From: Phascolarctobacterium sp.
GTDB taxonomy: Bacteria; Bacillota; Negativicutes; Acidaminococcales; Acidaminococcaceae
NCBI GenBank assembly: GCA_003150755.1
Contig: QAMT01000004.1
Coordinates: 124,001 to 188,000 of the forward strand
Length of the DNA: 64,000 bases
Direction of reading: 5' to 3'
Position numbers and translations under genes: made by a program
The notes under the pieces: model-generated
Databases searched by the model: none
The model's input: only the letters and a program-made list of their open reading frames with translations
What the model was told of the DNA's origin: nothing
In this document: positions 45,229 to 52,831 of the stretch, piece by piece
Numbering within the stretch: the stretch's first letter is position 1
Layout: each line of letters starts with the position of its first letter

Positions 45229-46065
45229 GTGGTACATTCATTCGACGTGAAAATCGCTGAACAGTATGGAATCGAAGAAGCAATACTTTTGAATTACATA
45301 GCCTTTTGGGTACAGAAAAACGCCGCCAACGAACAGAACTATCACGACGGCCGCTATTGGACCTACAACAGCCTGAAAGCATTGAGCAAGCTGTTTCCGT
45401 ACATGAACGAACGCAAAATCAGATACGCGCTTGATAAATTGAAAAATGCCGGGCTGATTCTGAGCGGCAATTTTGGCACGGACTTACGAAACAGGACGTT
45501 GTGGTACTCTCTTACCGACGAAGCTATCGAAATGCTCAACTTACAAAATTGCCATATTGCATGTGACAAAATTGTCACATCGGATACGACAAAATTAGAA
45601 ACTGCATGTGACAAAAATGTCAAATGTAATAGTAATAATATATATATAAATAATACTACAACAGTTAATAACAAACAGTTAGATACACAGTTAAAAGACG
45701 TAGCCGCCGACGGCAAAGGCGAAGAACTGGCAATAAACAAAGAGGCGGTTGGGCTTTGGAGCAATAGCCTTGGTTTACCGTCAGCAATTTTGGCAGAAAA
45801 GATAACCGCGCTTGTAGAGGAATGCGGAATTGTTGCATACCGTAAAGCGCTCGATAAGGCACTGGAACGGAACAAACGTAGCTTTGCTTATGTGCAGGCC
45901 GTGGCGCGCGGGATTGCCGCCGGGGACGAGTGGGAAAGCAAGCCGCCAGCAGCACCGGCGGGCATTGGCGCAGGAAGAGCGGCAGAACGAAAGAAAAACG
46001 ACGTTGCAGCAGCAGCAGCGGTTGTGCAGCGCGCGCTGGAAGGAGGCGGCGTAATTGACTTATAA
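45229..46065 (+). CDS. DnaD-like phage replication initiator
   Basis: About 278 residues. N-terminal winged-helix of phage replisome organisers (GIEEAILLNYIAFWV, GRYWTYNSLKALSKLFPYMNERKIRYALDKLKNAGLI read as consecutive blocks) and a C-terminal DnaD-like part (YRKALDKALERNKRSFAYVQAVARGI). The linker DNA holds two copies of a TGCATGTGACAAAA repeat and an AT-rich tract, the usual place for a phage origin. GTG at 45229 with GGTGGTGAG. Confidence 0.82.
   Translation: MVHSFDVKIAEQYGIEEAILLNYIAFWVQKNAANEQNYHDGRYWTYNSLKALSKLFPYMNERKIRYALDKLKNAGLILSGNFGTDLRNRTLWYSLTDEAIEMLNLQNCHIACDKIVTSDTTKLETACDKNVKCNSNNIYINNTTTVNNKQLDTQLKDVAADGKGEELAINKEAVGLWSNSLGLPSAILAEKITALVEECGIVAYRKALDKALERNKRSFAYVQAVARGIAAGDEWESKPPAAPAGIGAGRAAERKKNDVAAAAAVVQRALEGGGVIDL
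45558..45672 (+). other. Candidate phage origin inside the initiator gene
   Basis: TGCATGTGACAAAA occurs at 45558 and 45603. The first copy lies in a perfect dyad ATGTGACAA/TTGTCACAT (45561-45580). An AT-rich tract with TATATATA follows (about 45625-45672). Iterons plus an AT-rich unwinding region in the linker of an initiator gene is the lambda-O-like arrangement. Confidence 0.55.
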
Positions 46066-46627
46066 CAACGATACGGAGCAACGAAGCCAAATTTTGGCAA
46101 TGCTTTTCGGAGCTTTTGGCAAGGCAGACGACGCGAACCGGATAGTTATTTACGCTAAAATGCTGGAAGAAATGCCGGTAACTCTGCTTAGCAAAGCGGC
46201 AAAGCGGCTGATTCTTGAAAAGCAGTTCCTGCCATCAATCGCCGAAATTATAGCAGCGGCAAAGAGCATAGCCGCCGAAGTACAGGGAACGGAAGCCCGC
46301 CTACCTGACTGGCAGGAAGCGTGGGCAGAGATTGACGCAGCAGCACGCAGTAGTGAAAAGCCAATCTTTAGCCATCCGCTTATCGCTCTGGCCGTTAAGA
46401 CATACGGATTAAATAATCTGCGTTACTGCGACAGCAGCAATTACAGCACGGCGCACGCGCAGGTACGGCGAATTTACGACAATCTTTGCAAGCGCTACAC
46501 GGATAAGAGCATTAACACTTTCGTTATCGGCGATTCGCGCGGCGAGATAGCAGCGGCGTTGAAAAACGCAGGCGCTGGACTTGTTAAAATTGGCAATGTT
46601 AAAGCGTTACCGGAGGCTGGAAGATGA
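46055..46627 (+). CDS. Helicase-loader-like phage protein (G39P-like N-terminus)
   Basis: 190 residues. The N-terminal 60 residues (ILAMLFGAFG … AKMLEEMPVTLLSKAAKRLI … QFLPSIAEII) resemble G39P-type loader/inhibitor proteins of phage helicases. The rest is unassigned. TTG start at 46055 with GGAGG 8 bases upstream; it overlaps the initiator gene by 11 bases, consistent with a joint replication role. No helicase gene is visible in this window. Confidence 0.6.
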   Translation: MTYNNDTEQRSQILAMLFGAFGKADDANRIVIYAKMLEEMPVTLLSKAAKRLILEKQFLPSIAEIIAAAKSIAAEVQGTEARLPDWQEAWAEIDAAARSSEKPIFSHPLIALAVKTYGLNNLRYCDSSNYSTAHAQVRRIYDNLCKRYTDKSINTFVIGDSRGEIAAALKNAGAGLVKIGNVKALPEAGR

Positions 46628-48018
46628 AACTGTTAAGCCTATTTGACGGCAGCGGTGGCTTCCCGCTGGCGGCGAGCATGTGCGGCATAACGCCGGTGAT
46701 GGCGGCGGAGATTGAACCGTACCCAATAGCGGTGACAAAGAGCCGCTTTCCGAAAATGTGCCATTTAGGCGATGTATCAAAAATAAACGGCGCGGAGATA
46801 GAGCCGGTAGATATAATCACCTTTGGCAGCCCGTGCCAGGATTTAAGCGTGGCAGGACAAAGAAAAGGACTAAAGCACGAAGCCAACGGCGATGCAGAGA
46901 CGACGCGCAGCGGCTTGTTTATGGAAGCTATCAGAATAATAAAAGAAATGAGGGCAAAAACAAATGGAATTTACCCAAGATACGCTATTTGGGAAAACGT
47001 ACCCGGAGCCTTTAGCAGCAACAAAGGCGAAGACTTTAGAACCGTGCTTGACGAGTTTGTTAAAATCGCGGAACCGGACGCCGTTATGCCTTGTGTTCCG
47101 TCGGGGGGGTGGAGCTACGCCGACAGTTACAGCGGAAGTGAATGGTCCCTTGCGTACAGAGTTTTTGACGCTCAATACTGGGGAGTGCCCCAGCGTCGCC
47201 GTCGAATCTACCTTGTCGCAGATTTTAGAGGTGGACGCGCTGCAGAAATATTATTTGAGCGCGAAGGCGTGCGAGGGCATTTTGCGAAGGGCGGAACGCC
47301 GGGGCAAGGAACTGCCGCCAATGTTGAAAATGGCGCTGGAGCAGATGATAGAACGGGAAAAGAAAATTGTTTAACGCCGTTTGTTGTTGAGCAAAGCCCG
47401 GTTTACTGCCTACAAGGCAACGGCATAGATAGAGCCTTAACGGCCGGCTGTAACGGCAAAGGCTGGACGGAAGACGCAAGTTATACGTTAAACACGATAG
47501 ACCGCCCAGCGGTTGTGTACTGCATGGCAACAGGGCAGGCAAATGCTGAAATTAGCCGGGATAAAAGCCCAACTTTAAACTGTAACCACGAACAGCCTAT
47601 TGTATTAGACCGTGCATATTTAAACCAAGGCCGAAACGCAAAGTTTGACCCGCAAATATACGACGACGGCACTTACCCGACATTGGTTGCGCGTGGTCCG
47701 CACGCCGTAAATGTGCGTTACATAGTACGGCGCTTAACACCTACGGAGTGCGCCAGGCTGCAAGGTTTCCCCGATAAATGGGGTCAGCCGGATAAAAAAG
47801 AAGATTTTACCGATGAAGAATATCAATTCTGGCTGAATGTGCGCAACACTCGCGCCAAGATTAACGGCAAAATAGTCAAAGAATACAGCAAAGAGCAAAT
47901 GCTCAAATGGTATAACGCACTGCACAGTGACAGCGCAGAATACAAAATGTGGGGCAACGGCATAGCCCTGCCGTGTGCGCTGTATGTTATGCAGGGCATA
48001 GCTGATGAGGAGGTATAA
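46624..48018 (+). CDS. DNA (cytosine-5)-methyltransferase
   Basis: 464 residues with all main C5-MTase motifs: LLSLFDGSGGFPLAASM (I), FGSPCQDLS with catalytic cysteine (IV), IWENVPG (VI), GVPQRRRRIYLVADF (VIII), RRLTPTECARLQGFPDKW (IX) and GNGIALPCALYVMQ (X). The target-recognition part lies at about residues 205-360. Likely protects phage DNA from host restriction. A second ORF is nested in another frame at 46964-47374. Confidence 0.93.
   Translation: MKLLSLFDGSGGFPLAASMCGITPVMAAEIEPYPIAVTKSRFPKMCHLGDVSKINGAEIEPVDIITFGSPCQDLSVAGQRKGLKHEANGDAETTRSGLFMEAIRIIKEMRAKTNGIYPRYAIWENVPGAFSSNKGEDFRTVLDEFVKIAEPDAVMPCVPSGGWSYADSYSGSEWSLAYRVFDAQYWGVPQRRRRIYLVADFRGGRAAEILFEREGVRGHFAKGGTPGQGTAANVENGAGADDRTGKENCLTPFVVEQSPVYCLQGNGIDRALTAGCNGKGWTEDASYTLNTIDRPAVVYCMATGQANAEISRDKSPTLNCNHEQPIVLDRAYLNQGRNAKFDPQIYDDGTYPTLVARGPHAVNVRYIVRRLTPTECARLQGFPDKWGQPDKKEDFTDEEYQFWLNVRNTRAKINGKIVKEYSKEQMLKWYNALHSDSAEYKMWGNGIALPCALYVMQGIADEEV
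46964..47374 (+). CDS. Nested ORF overprinted on the methyltransferase gene
   Basis: 136 residues, wholly inside the methyltransferase gene, shifted by one frame. Begins MEFTQDTLFGKTYPEP and carries TLNTGECPSVAVESTLSQIL and YYLSAKACEGILRRAERRG, which I recall from short proteins of Firmicutes prophages that sit at cytosine methyltransferase genes. That recollection is not a search result. AGGGC lies 12 bases before the ATG. The composition looks protein-like rather than random. Function unknown. Confidence 0.6.
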   Translation: MEFTQDTLFGKTYPEPLAATKAKTLEPCLTSLLKSRNRTPLCLVFRRGGGATPTVTAEVNGPLRTEFLTLNTGECPSVAVESTLSQILEVDALQKYYLSAKACEGILRRAERRGKELPPMLKMALEQMIEREKKIV

Positions 48019-48021
48019 CAA

Positions 48022-48405
48022 ATGGCAACAGACCCTAAAGTATTATATATAATCCGCGGCGCAAGCGGCAGCGGTAAAAGCACGCTGGCAAATAAAATAA
48101 CGCCTTGCGCCTTCGCAGCTGACGACTATTTTTGCAAAAACGGAAAATATAAATTCAACCCCGAAAAGCTAAAAGAAGCGCACGAGTGGTGCAAAGAGCA
48201 AGTCCAGTGGTATATGATGCTCGGTGCGGAAGAGATAGCGGTGCACAATACCTTTACCCGACGTTGGGAGGTGGAGCCGTACCTGCAATTAGCTGAAAAG
48301 TACGTTTACAAAGTGGTTGAGATTATTGTTAAGAGCGACCTTGAAAACGTACACGGCGTACCGCCGGAAAAGGTAGAAGAGCAGAAAGCGAGGTTTGAAT
48401 TATGA
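48022..48405 (+). CDS. P-loop kinase-like protein (polynucleotide-kinase/N4BP2-like)
   Basis: 127 residues. Walker A YIIRGASGSGKSTLANKI at the N-terminus, then ADDYF, VHNTFTRRWEVEPYL and VHGVPPEKV. Matches small AAA_33-type kinases related to polynucleotide kinase. Possible nucleic-acid end repair; substrate unknown. Starts 4 bases after the methyltransferase stop and overlaps the next gene by 4. Confidence 0.75.
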   Translation: MATDPKVLYIIRGASGSGKSTLANKITPCAFAADDYFCKNGKYKFNPEKLKEAHEWCKEQVQWYMMLGAEEIAVHNTFTRRWEVEPYLQLAEKYVYKVVEIIVKSDLENVHGVPPEKVEEQKARFEL

Positions 48406-48827
48406 ACTACATGAAACAGGTTGCAAAAATGTTGGGCGTTGAACTGGGTGAGGAATTTAAAATCAAAGGTGGGCACGGAAACAATGAATACTGTTATAAA
48501 TTTACAGAACATGGCATTGTTTGGATAAAATCCGGAGCAACACTTTCCAACAGTGGATTAGCGGAGCTTTTAACCGGCGAAGCGCAAATTGTCAAATTGC
48601 AGTGGAAGCCGAAAAACGGAGATAAATATTACTGTGTTTACTTCAATCAAAACATTATTGCCAATCAATGGAGTGGTGATGCATTCGACTTAACATACTT
48701 TTATGCCGGGAATTGTTTTCGGACTAAAAAAGCAGCACTGAAAGCCAGAGAAAACGGCAAACTGCTGGCGAAGATGAAAAAATACTACGACGAGTATGGC
48801 GAAGTAAATGCAAATGGGAATGATTGA
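48402..48827 (+). CDS. Hypothetical phage protein, paralog of the 49174-49602 product
   Basis: 141 residues. Shares its plan with the gene 0.8 kb downstream: N-terminal MKQVAKMLGVELGEEFKIK, then WKPKNGDKYYCVYF, FYAGNCFRTKKAA and final LLAKMKKYYDEY. Known only as a recurrent phage protein with a KPKNGDxYY strand. Overlaps the kinase gene by 4 bases (ATGA). Confidence 0.6.
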   Translation: MNYMKQVAKMLGVELGEEFKIKGGHGNNEYCYKFTEHGIVWIKSGATLSNSGLAELLTGEAQIVKLQWKPKNGDKYYCVYFNQNIIANQWSGDAFDLTYFYAGNCFRTKKAALKARENGKLLAKMKKYYDEYGEVNANGND

Positions 48828-48836
48828 TAGATGTAT

Positions 48837-48871
48837 CTTGTACCAATTCTTGTACCAACTCGTACCAATTT
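48837..48871 (+). repeat. Tandem 12-base repeats CTTGTACCAA(T/C)T
   Basis: CTTGTACCAATT (48837-48848), CTTGTACCAACT (48849-48860) and a partial third copy CGTACCAATTT (48861-48871) lie in the gap between two genes, one near-helical turn apart. Could be an operator; a 20-codon ORF also runs through them. Confidence 0.6.
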
Positions 48872-48899
48872 ACTTTTTAATGCAACGAGGTGAAGAAAA

Positions 48900-49172
48900 A
48901 TGAAATTTAAAATTATAAACTGCTTGCATCGTAATGAGTTTACAGGCGGCGTTATGGGACACATACAGACAGAAGACGGCAAAAACTGGTTTGCCGATTT
49001 ATCAGATGTGGACAACCGACCGGAACTTATGATTTTTAAAGCAAACAACAAAGGGCGGGTAAATGATTGGCGCGAAGTATATTGCGCATACCCGCGGGAG
49101 ATAAGCGCAGACGCATTATTAAGCGGCGTGCAGCGCTGGGCGGATGCTTATGGAGCAAAGAAGGTGCAATAA
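48900..49172 (+). CDS. Hypothetical phage protein
   Basis: 90 residues, not recognised; begins MKFKIINCLHRNEFTGGV and contains NWFADLSDVDNRPELMIF. Good CGAGGTG ribosome site. Lies between the two paralogous genes. Confidence 0.55.
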   Translation: MKFKIINCLHRNEFTGGVMGHIQTEDGKNWFADLSDVDNRPELMIFKANNKGRVNDWREVYCAYPREISADALLSGVQRWADAYGAKKVQ

Positions 49173-49173
49173 T

Positions 49174-49602
49174 ATGGCAAATTATATGCAGCAAGTAGCC
49201 CAAATGTTGGGCGTAAAAATGGAAGAACCTTTTAGAATTAAAATGTTTAATGGCAGAAGTACGCCGCCGTTATACAAGCTGACAGAACACGGATTGATGT
49301 TTAAAGAAGCGGATGATGATGATTGGGAAGAAAGTACCTTTTTAGGTGGCCTGCTAACAGGCACATACGAAATCGCGCTGCCGCCGTGGAAACCGAAAAA
49401 TGGAGATATGTATTATTATGTTGTTGACGACAACAGTGTGTGGGGGATTGGGTGGACTGGCAGTTTGATTGATTTAGTATTTTTTAGCGCCGGAAACTGT
49501 TACCACACAAAACAAGAAGCAGAAGAAGCTACCGAAAGCGGCGAACTGATGGCGAAGCTGAAAAAATACTATGATGAGTACGAAAAGAGAAACGAGGGAT
49601 GA
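49174..49602 (+). CDS. Hypothetical phage protein, paralog of the 48402-48827 product
   Basis: About 142 residues. MANYMQQVAQMLGVKMEEPFRIK, WKPKNGDMYYYVV, FFSAGNCYHTKQEA and LMAKLKKYYDEYEK repeat the layout of the upstream paralog, so the pair arose by duplication. ATG at 49174 follows AAGGTG and is 2 bases after the preceding stop. Confidence 0.6.
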   Translation: MANYMQQVAQMLGVKMEEPFRIKMFNGRSTPPLYKLTEHGLMFKEADDDDWEESTFLGGLLTGTYEIALPPWKPKNGDMYYYVVDDNSVWGIGWTGSLIDLVFFSAGNCYHTKQEAEEATESGELMAKLKKYYDEYEKRNEG

Positions 49603-49605
49603 GTA

Positions 49606-49776
49606 ATGTATAAACCTTTATCCGACAGAACCTTAATGTCAATGACAAAGAAAGAGATTATTGAGCATTTAAGGATTGCTGAACACAACTATTTTGTTAT
49701 GAAAGAAACCATTGAACAACAGGTAAAGAACTTTAAGAAACTATTAGAGGATAGAGAACGTAATGGCAATGAATAA
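49606..49776 (+). CDS. Small coiled-coil phage protein
   Basis: 56 residues beginning MYKPLSDRTLMSMTKKEI, mostly charged helix. GAGGGATGAGTA precedes the ATG. It overlaps the next gene by 14 bases. Function unknown. Confidence 0.55.
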   Translation: MYKPLSDRTLMSMTKKEIIEHLRIAEHNYFVMKETIEQQVKNFKKLLEDRERNGNE

Positions 49777-49975
49777 CAAGAAAACCATTAACGCCTTACG
49801 CCTTGAAATATTTAAAAGGCTGGACGATAGGAAAATAAGCGATGACGTTTTTGCAGGCTTTGCGGGCATCGGAGTAAACACTATAAAAAATGTGTTTAAG
49901 GGGCATGATTGCCGCGTTAGCACACTCATAAAAATATGCGATGCGTTAGACATAGAATTAAGTTTTAAGCAGTGA
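49763..49975 (+). CDS. Small helix-turn-helix protein
   Basis: 70 residues with an XRE-like fold: KISDDVFAGFAGIGVNTIKNVFKG … VSTLIKICDALDIELSF. Probably a small DNA-binding regulator of the phage. The start could also be the ATG at 49769. Confidence 0.65.
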   Translation: MAMNNKKTINALRLEIFKRLDDRKISDDVFAGFAGIGVNTIKNVFKGHDCRVSTLIKICDALDIELSFKQ

Positions 49976-49983
49976 GGGCAGAC

Positions 49984-50421
49984 ATGAATAAATTAAAATT
50001 TACCGTACCCGGCGAACCGTGCGCACAAGGCCGCCCGCGCTTTACAACGCGCGGCGGTTACGCGCAGGCAGTAGACCCGGCAAAAAGCCGGAATCAGAAA
50101 GCGTTTATCCGGTATATCGCTACTGACGCAGCCAAAAGGCAAGGCTGGAATTATACGGACAAAGCATTGAGCGTCGAGATAACAGCCGTGTTGAGCGTGC
50201 CAAAAAGCAAGCCCAAAAAATGGAAAAAAGCAGCGTTGGAGGGCGGCGTGCGGCCAACGAAAAAACCGGACTGCGATAACATTTTTAAGTTAATAACGGA
50301 CGCGATGAGCGGCGTTATATACGCGGACGACAAGCAGATAGTGTCGTGCAGCGTCCGCAAGGTGTACGGCGAAGAACCGTACACGGAAGTACAAATAAAG
50401 GAGATGTTGACAAATGAATAA
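49984..50421 (+). CDS. RusA-family Holliday-junction resolvase
   Basis: About 145 residues. PGEPCAQGRPRFTTRGG at the N-terminus and the acidic active-site block KKPDCDNIFKLITDAMSGVIYADDKQI. Cleaves four-way junctions made by phage recombination. ATG at 49984 with GAGGG; a GTG 12 bases upstream is less likely. Overlaps the next gene by 8 bases. Confidence 0.92.
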   Translation: MNKLKFTVPGEPCAQGRPRFTTRGGYAQAVDPAKSRNQKAFIRYIATDAAKRQGWNYTDKALSVEITAVLSVPKSKPKKWKKAALEGGVRPTKKPDCDNIFKLITDAMSGVIYADDKQIVSCSVRKVYGEEPYTEVQIKEMLTNE

Positions 50422-50752
50422 CATCAGCGATGAAAAATTGCAAAAACAGGTATTGCAAAAACAGGTAACGAACTTGCAGAAAGGCGTGCTTTGCCTGCAA
50501 GGCGTAATGAGAGGCACGGAGCTTTTGGGACAAATGGCGGTAGACGCAGCAAATATCCTCGTCAAAGAAAACTGGCGCGAAACTGCAACTAAAACAAGGC
50601 TAAAAGACCTTACCGACGACGCGGAAGTTTTAAAACGCGCACTTGTGGTTATAGCGCGCGGACAATTAGCCATTGCCGCTGGCGACGACCTCGTGAATCT
50701 TGCAAAAGAAAAGCCGAATGATTTTGCAAAAGTGCTGGAGGAATTACCGTGA
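50414..50752 (+). CDS. Hypothetical phage protein
   Basis: 112 residues, mostly helical, not recognised. Two tandem copies of TTGCAAAAACAGGTA (50438-50452, 50453-50467) encode LQKQVLQKQV. Overlaps the SSB start by 4 bases, so probably part of the replication/repair operon. Confidence 0.55.
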   Translation: MNNISDEKLQKQVLQKQVTNLQKGVLCLQGVMRGTELLGQMAVDAANILVKENWRETATKTRLKDLTDDAEVLKRALVVIARGQLAIAAGDDLVNLAKEKPNDFAKVLEELP

Positions 50753-51180
50753 ATAAGATTATTTTAATGGGCCGCCTGACGCGCGACCCGGAAATAAGAT
50801 ACACCACTACCGGTAAGGTTGTATGCCAGTTTACGCTTGCGGTTGACAGGCCTTTTGCTAATCAAGACGGACAGAGGGAAGCGGATTTTATCAACGTCGT
50901 TGTATGGGGTAAAATCGCCGAGGTTGTTGGCAACAGCGTACACAAAGGCCATAGGCTGCTCGTGGAGGGACGTTTACAGATTCGCAGCTATGACGCTAAA
51001 GACGGCAGTAAGCGTTATGTTACCGAAGTTATTGCTAACAGTGCAGAATTTGTAGAGCGCAAAGGCTACCAGCCAGGCAACGAAGCAGGCGCGGGTGTAG
51101 CAGCTCGAAACAGCGGGCAAGCGTCGCCAATGGATAGCTTTGGCAGCAGCGTAAATTATGACGAAGAGATACCATTCTGA
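50749..51180 (+). CDS. ssb: Single-stranded DNA-binding protein
   Basis: 143 residues. OB-fold typical of SSB (NKIILMGRLTRDPEIRYT, FTLAVDRPF, ADFINVVVWGKIAE) and the acidic partner-binding tip DEEIPF. GTG start overlapping the previous stop, with GGAGGAA. Serves phage replication and recombination. Confidence 0.95.
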   Translation: MNKIILMGRLTRDPEIRYTTTGKVVCQFTLAVDRPFANQDGQREADFINVVVWGKIAEVVGNSVHKGHRLLVEGRLQIRSYDAKDGSKRYVTEVIANSAEFVERKGYQPGNEAGAGVAARNSGQASPMDSFGSSVNYDEEIPF

Positions 51181-51197
51181 TTGGAAGGTGAATAAAC

Positions 51198-51725
51198 ATG
51201 GAACGGAAATTTAAAGAAGGCGACAAGGTATATCTGGAAGCTAAAGTTTTTGCTGCAATAAACGGCTGCAAAGAATATGTACTCAAAATACAGCCGAGCA
51301 ACATAGCCGTCACAATGAAAAAGGAAAGCATTATCGCTGACGAAGATTTAATCAAAGTAGGCACGCGCCAATATGGTATGTTCGGCCTGCCGCCGAGCGC
51401 ATGGGCAAAAGAACCGGAGCCACCGGAGCCGGAGCTAAAGGGCGAGAACGAAGGCAAATTAAAGCCAATGCCGAAAGATATGGTTAACAGCCCCACACAC
51501 TACACGCACAACGGGCCGAACGAGTGCATAGATATTATGCGCTGGCTTTTTGGTGATGCCGCCGTTAAAGCCTTTTGCCGTTGCAATATCTTTAAGTACC
51601 GCTTTCGAGCGGCTTTAAAGAACGGCAAAGAGGATATCGAAAAGGCCGTATGGTACGAAAACTACCTGCACAATATGCTGACGGAGGAAAAACGCAATGG
51701 AACTCAAATGCCACAAAAACCTTAA
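51198..51725 (+). CDS. DUF3310 (SaV-like) phage protein
   Basis: 175 residues. The C-terminal 70 residues match DUF3310: NSPTHYTHNGPNECIDIMRWLFG … CRCNIFKYRFRAALKNGKEDIEKAVWYENYL as separate blocks. Many phages carry this domain as a nucleotide-metabolism-linked or unknown protein. The N-terminal half is unassigned. Overlaps the next gene by 29 bases. Confidence 0.75.
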   Translation: MERKFKEGDKVYLEAKVFAAINGCKEYVLKIQPSNIAVTMKKESIIADEDLIKVGTRQYGMFGLPPSAWAKEPEPPEPELKGENEGKLKPMPKDMVNSPTHYTHNGPNECIDIMRWLFGDAAVKAFCRCNIFKYRFRAALKNGKEDIEKAVWYENYLHNMLTEEKRNGTQMPQKP

Positions 51726-51936
51726 ATACGCAATCGGCGACCGCGTCGAAGTTGACAAGACCAAAGTGCGAGGTGAGAAGCATTTAACGAAGGAAGAATG
51801 GCGCAGAGCTGCAAACGGAACGCTTGTTAAAGACAAAGCGAACGTCGTAGGCGCAAGGCCTATCGTTAGTATAGAGTACCTTGTGGAATTTAACGACGGC
51901 ACGCGGACGTGGCTCAAAGAAGAAGAAATTTTATAA
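51697..51936 (+). CDS. Small hypothetical phage protein
   Basis: 79 residues: MELKCHKNLKYAIGDRVEVD … IEYLVEFNDGTRTWLKEEEIL, resembling a small SH3-like barrel (GDRV … TWLKEEEI). GGAGG in the upstream gene serves as its ribosome site. Confidence 0.55.
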   Translation: MELKCHKNLKYAIGDRVEVDKTKVRGEKHLTKEEWRRAANGTLVKDKANVVGARPIVSIEYLVEFNDGTRTWLKEEEIL

Positions 51937-51963
51937 CCGAAAAGGCCGGGAGGGTAGGGCGTG

Positions 51964-52425
51964 ATGACGAACAAAGAACTGATAGAATTTGTTTTGAGCA
52001 ACGAATCGGAAATTAGAAAAGCTGTTTTTGAGCGGCGGCAAGACGGCTGCCTACCGAAAACCGGCGGCGGGAGCAGCGGACACTGCCGCATATCAGACCC
52101 GACGGCACAAAACGCGATACGCAACGTGCTTGACGTGCCGACGGTCGTGGTAGAATATGGCCCGGCAATCTGCGGCAGGCGCAACAGCGTAACGCTGCGG
52201 CACCCAGAGCGATGGCTAAAAGTGGCAGAATACACGCGGGAATACTTCGCAGGCAGCGTCAGCGGCCGCATTATGGTAATGCGCTACCGCGAGAACAAAA
52301 CGCGGCAGGAGATATGCTCTGCGTTAAAAATAAATAAGCCGCGCTTTTTTACGATGTTATCTAATATCTGCAAATTTGCGGAAGGCGTTGCTATCGGCAT
52401 GGGAGTAATAGCGCCGCGGCATTAA
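51964..52425 (+). CDS. ArpU/RinA-type late regulator candidate
   Basis: About 153 residues. The C-terminal third (YTREYFAGSVSGRIMVMRYRENKTRQEICSALKINKPRFFTML read in blocks) has the helix-turn-helix layout of sigma-like phage transcription regulators such as ArpU/RinA. These act on late genes. The N-terminus is unassigned. ATG at 51964 after GGGAGGG. Confidence 0.5.
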   Translation: MTNKELIEFVLSNESEIRKAVFERRQDGCLPKTGGGSSGHCRISDPTAQNAIRNVLDVPTVVVEYGPAICGRRNSVTLRHPERWLKVAEYTREYFAGSVSGRIMVMRYRENKTRQEICSALKINKPRFFTMLSNICKFAEGVAIGMGVIAPRH

Positions 52426-52431
52426 AAATCA

Positions 52432-52487
52432 TTGACAAATACGCTATTGACGTACTACAATAATATAAAAGTACGCTAATAGCGTAT
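52432..52487 (+). promoter_or_regulatory. Phage promoter with inverted repeat
   Basis: TTGACA (52432-52437), 18-base spacer, TACAAT (52456-52461). ATACGCTATT (52439-52448) and AATAGCGTAT (52478-52487) are perfect inverted copies flanking the -10; a TATTCGT half-site follows at 52485-52491. Confidence 0.7.
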
Positions 52488-52510
52488 TCGTTTTTTGAGG
52501 AGGCGTTATT

Positions 52511-52831
52511 ATGACTGATAAATTATTTAACCATTTATGGCTGAACGCGCTGGAACAGCCGAACTTAGACTTGTACATCGGCGAATATGGCTATCCTGAT
52601 TGGTTTGACGAGATAAGCCGCGACGCTGGCGAAGTGGTAAATACCTTAACCAAAATCCACAGAGTGGCACACATGGATATCAGAGAGATTATCGGATTAG
52701 TAGGCACACAGCCACAGTTTGCCGAAAAATTCTGCATACCGGTAAGGACGGTTGAAGGCTGGTGCAGCGGCGGTAGAACCTGCGCCGACTATTTGCGCCT
52801 ACTTTTTGCGCGTCAGTTGGGGTTGATATGA
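52511..52831 (+). CDS. Helix-turn-helix phage protein
   Basis: 106 residues. The C-terminal part IREIIGLVGTQPQFAEKFCIPVRTVEGWCSGGRTCADYL (in blocks) is an XRE-type DNA-binding motif of the kind that follows plasmid and phage antitoxins. First gene after the 52432 promoter, so possibly its autoregulator. GAGGAGG ribosome site; overlaps the next gene by 4 bases. Confidence 0.6.
   Translation: MTDKLFNHLWLNALEQPNLDLYIGEYGYPDWFDEISRDAGEVVNTLTKIHRVAHMDIREIIGLVGTQPQFAEKFCIPVRTVEGWCSGGRTCADYLRLLFARQLGLI

Noticed and set aside
46758..47015. Second nested ORF in the methyltransferase gene (85 codons)
   Set aside because: Highly basic, low-complexity product with no recognisable motif, unlike the nested ORF at 46964.
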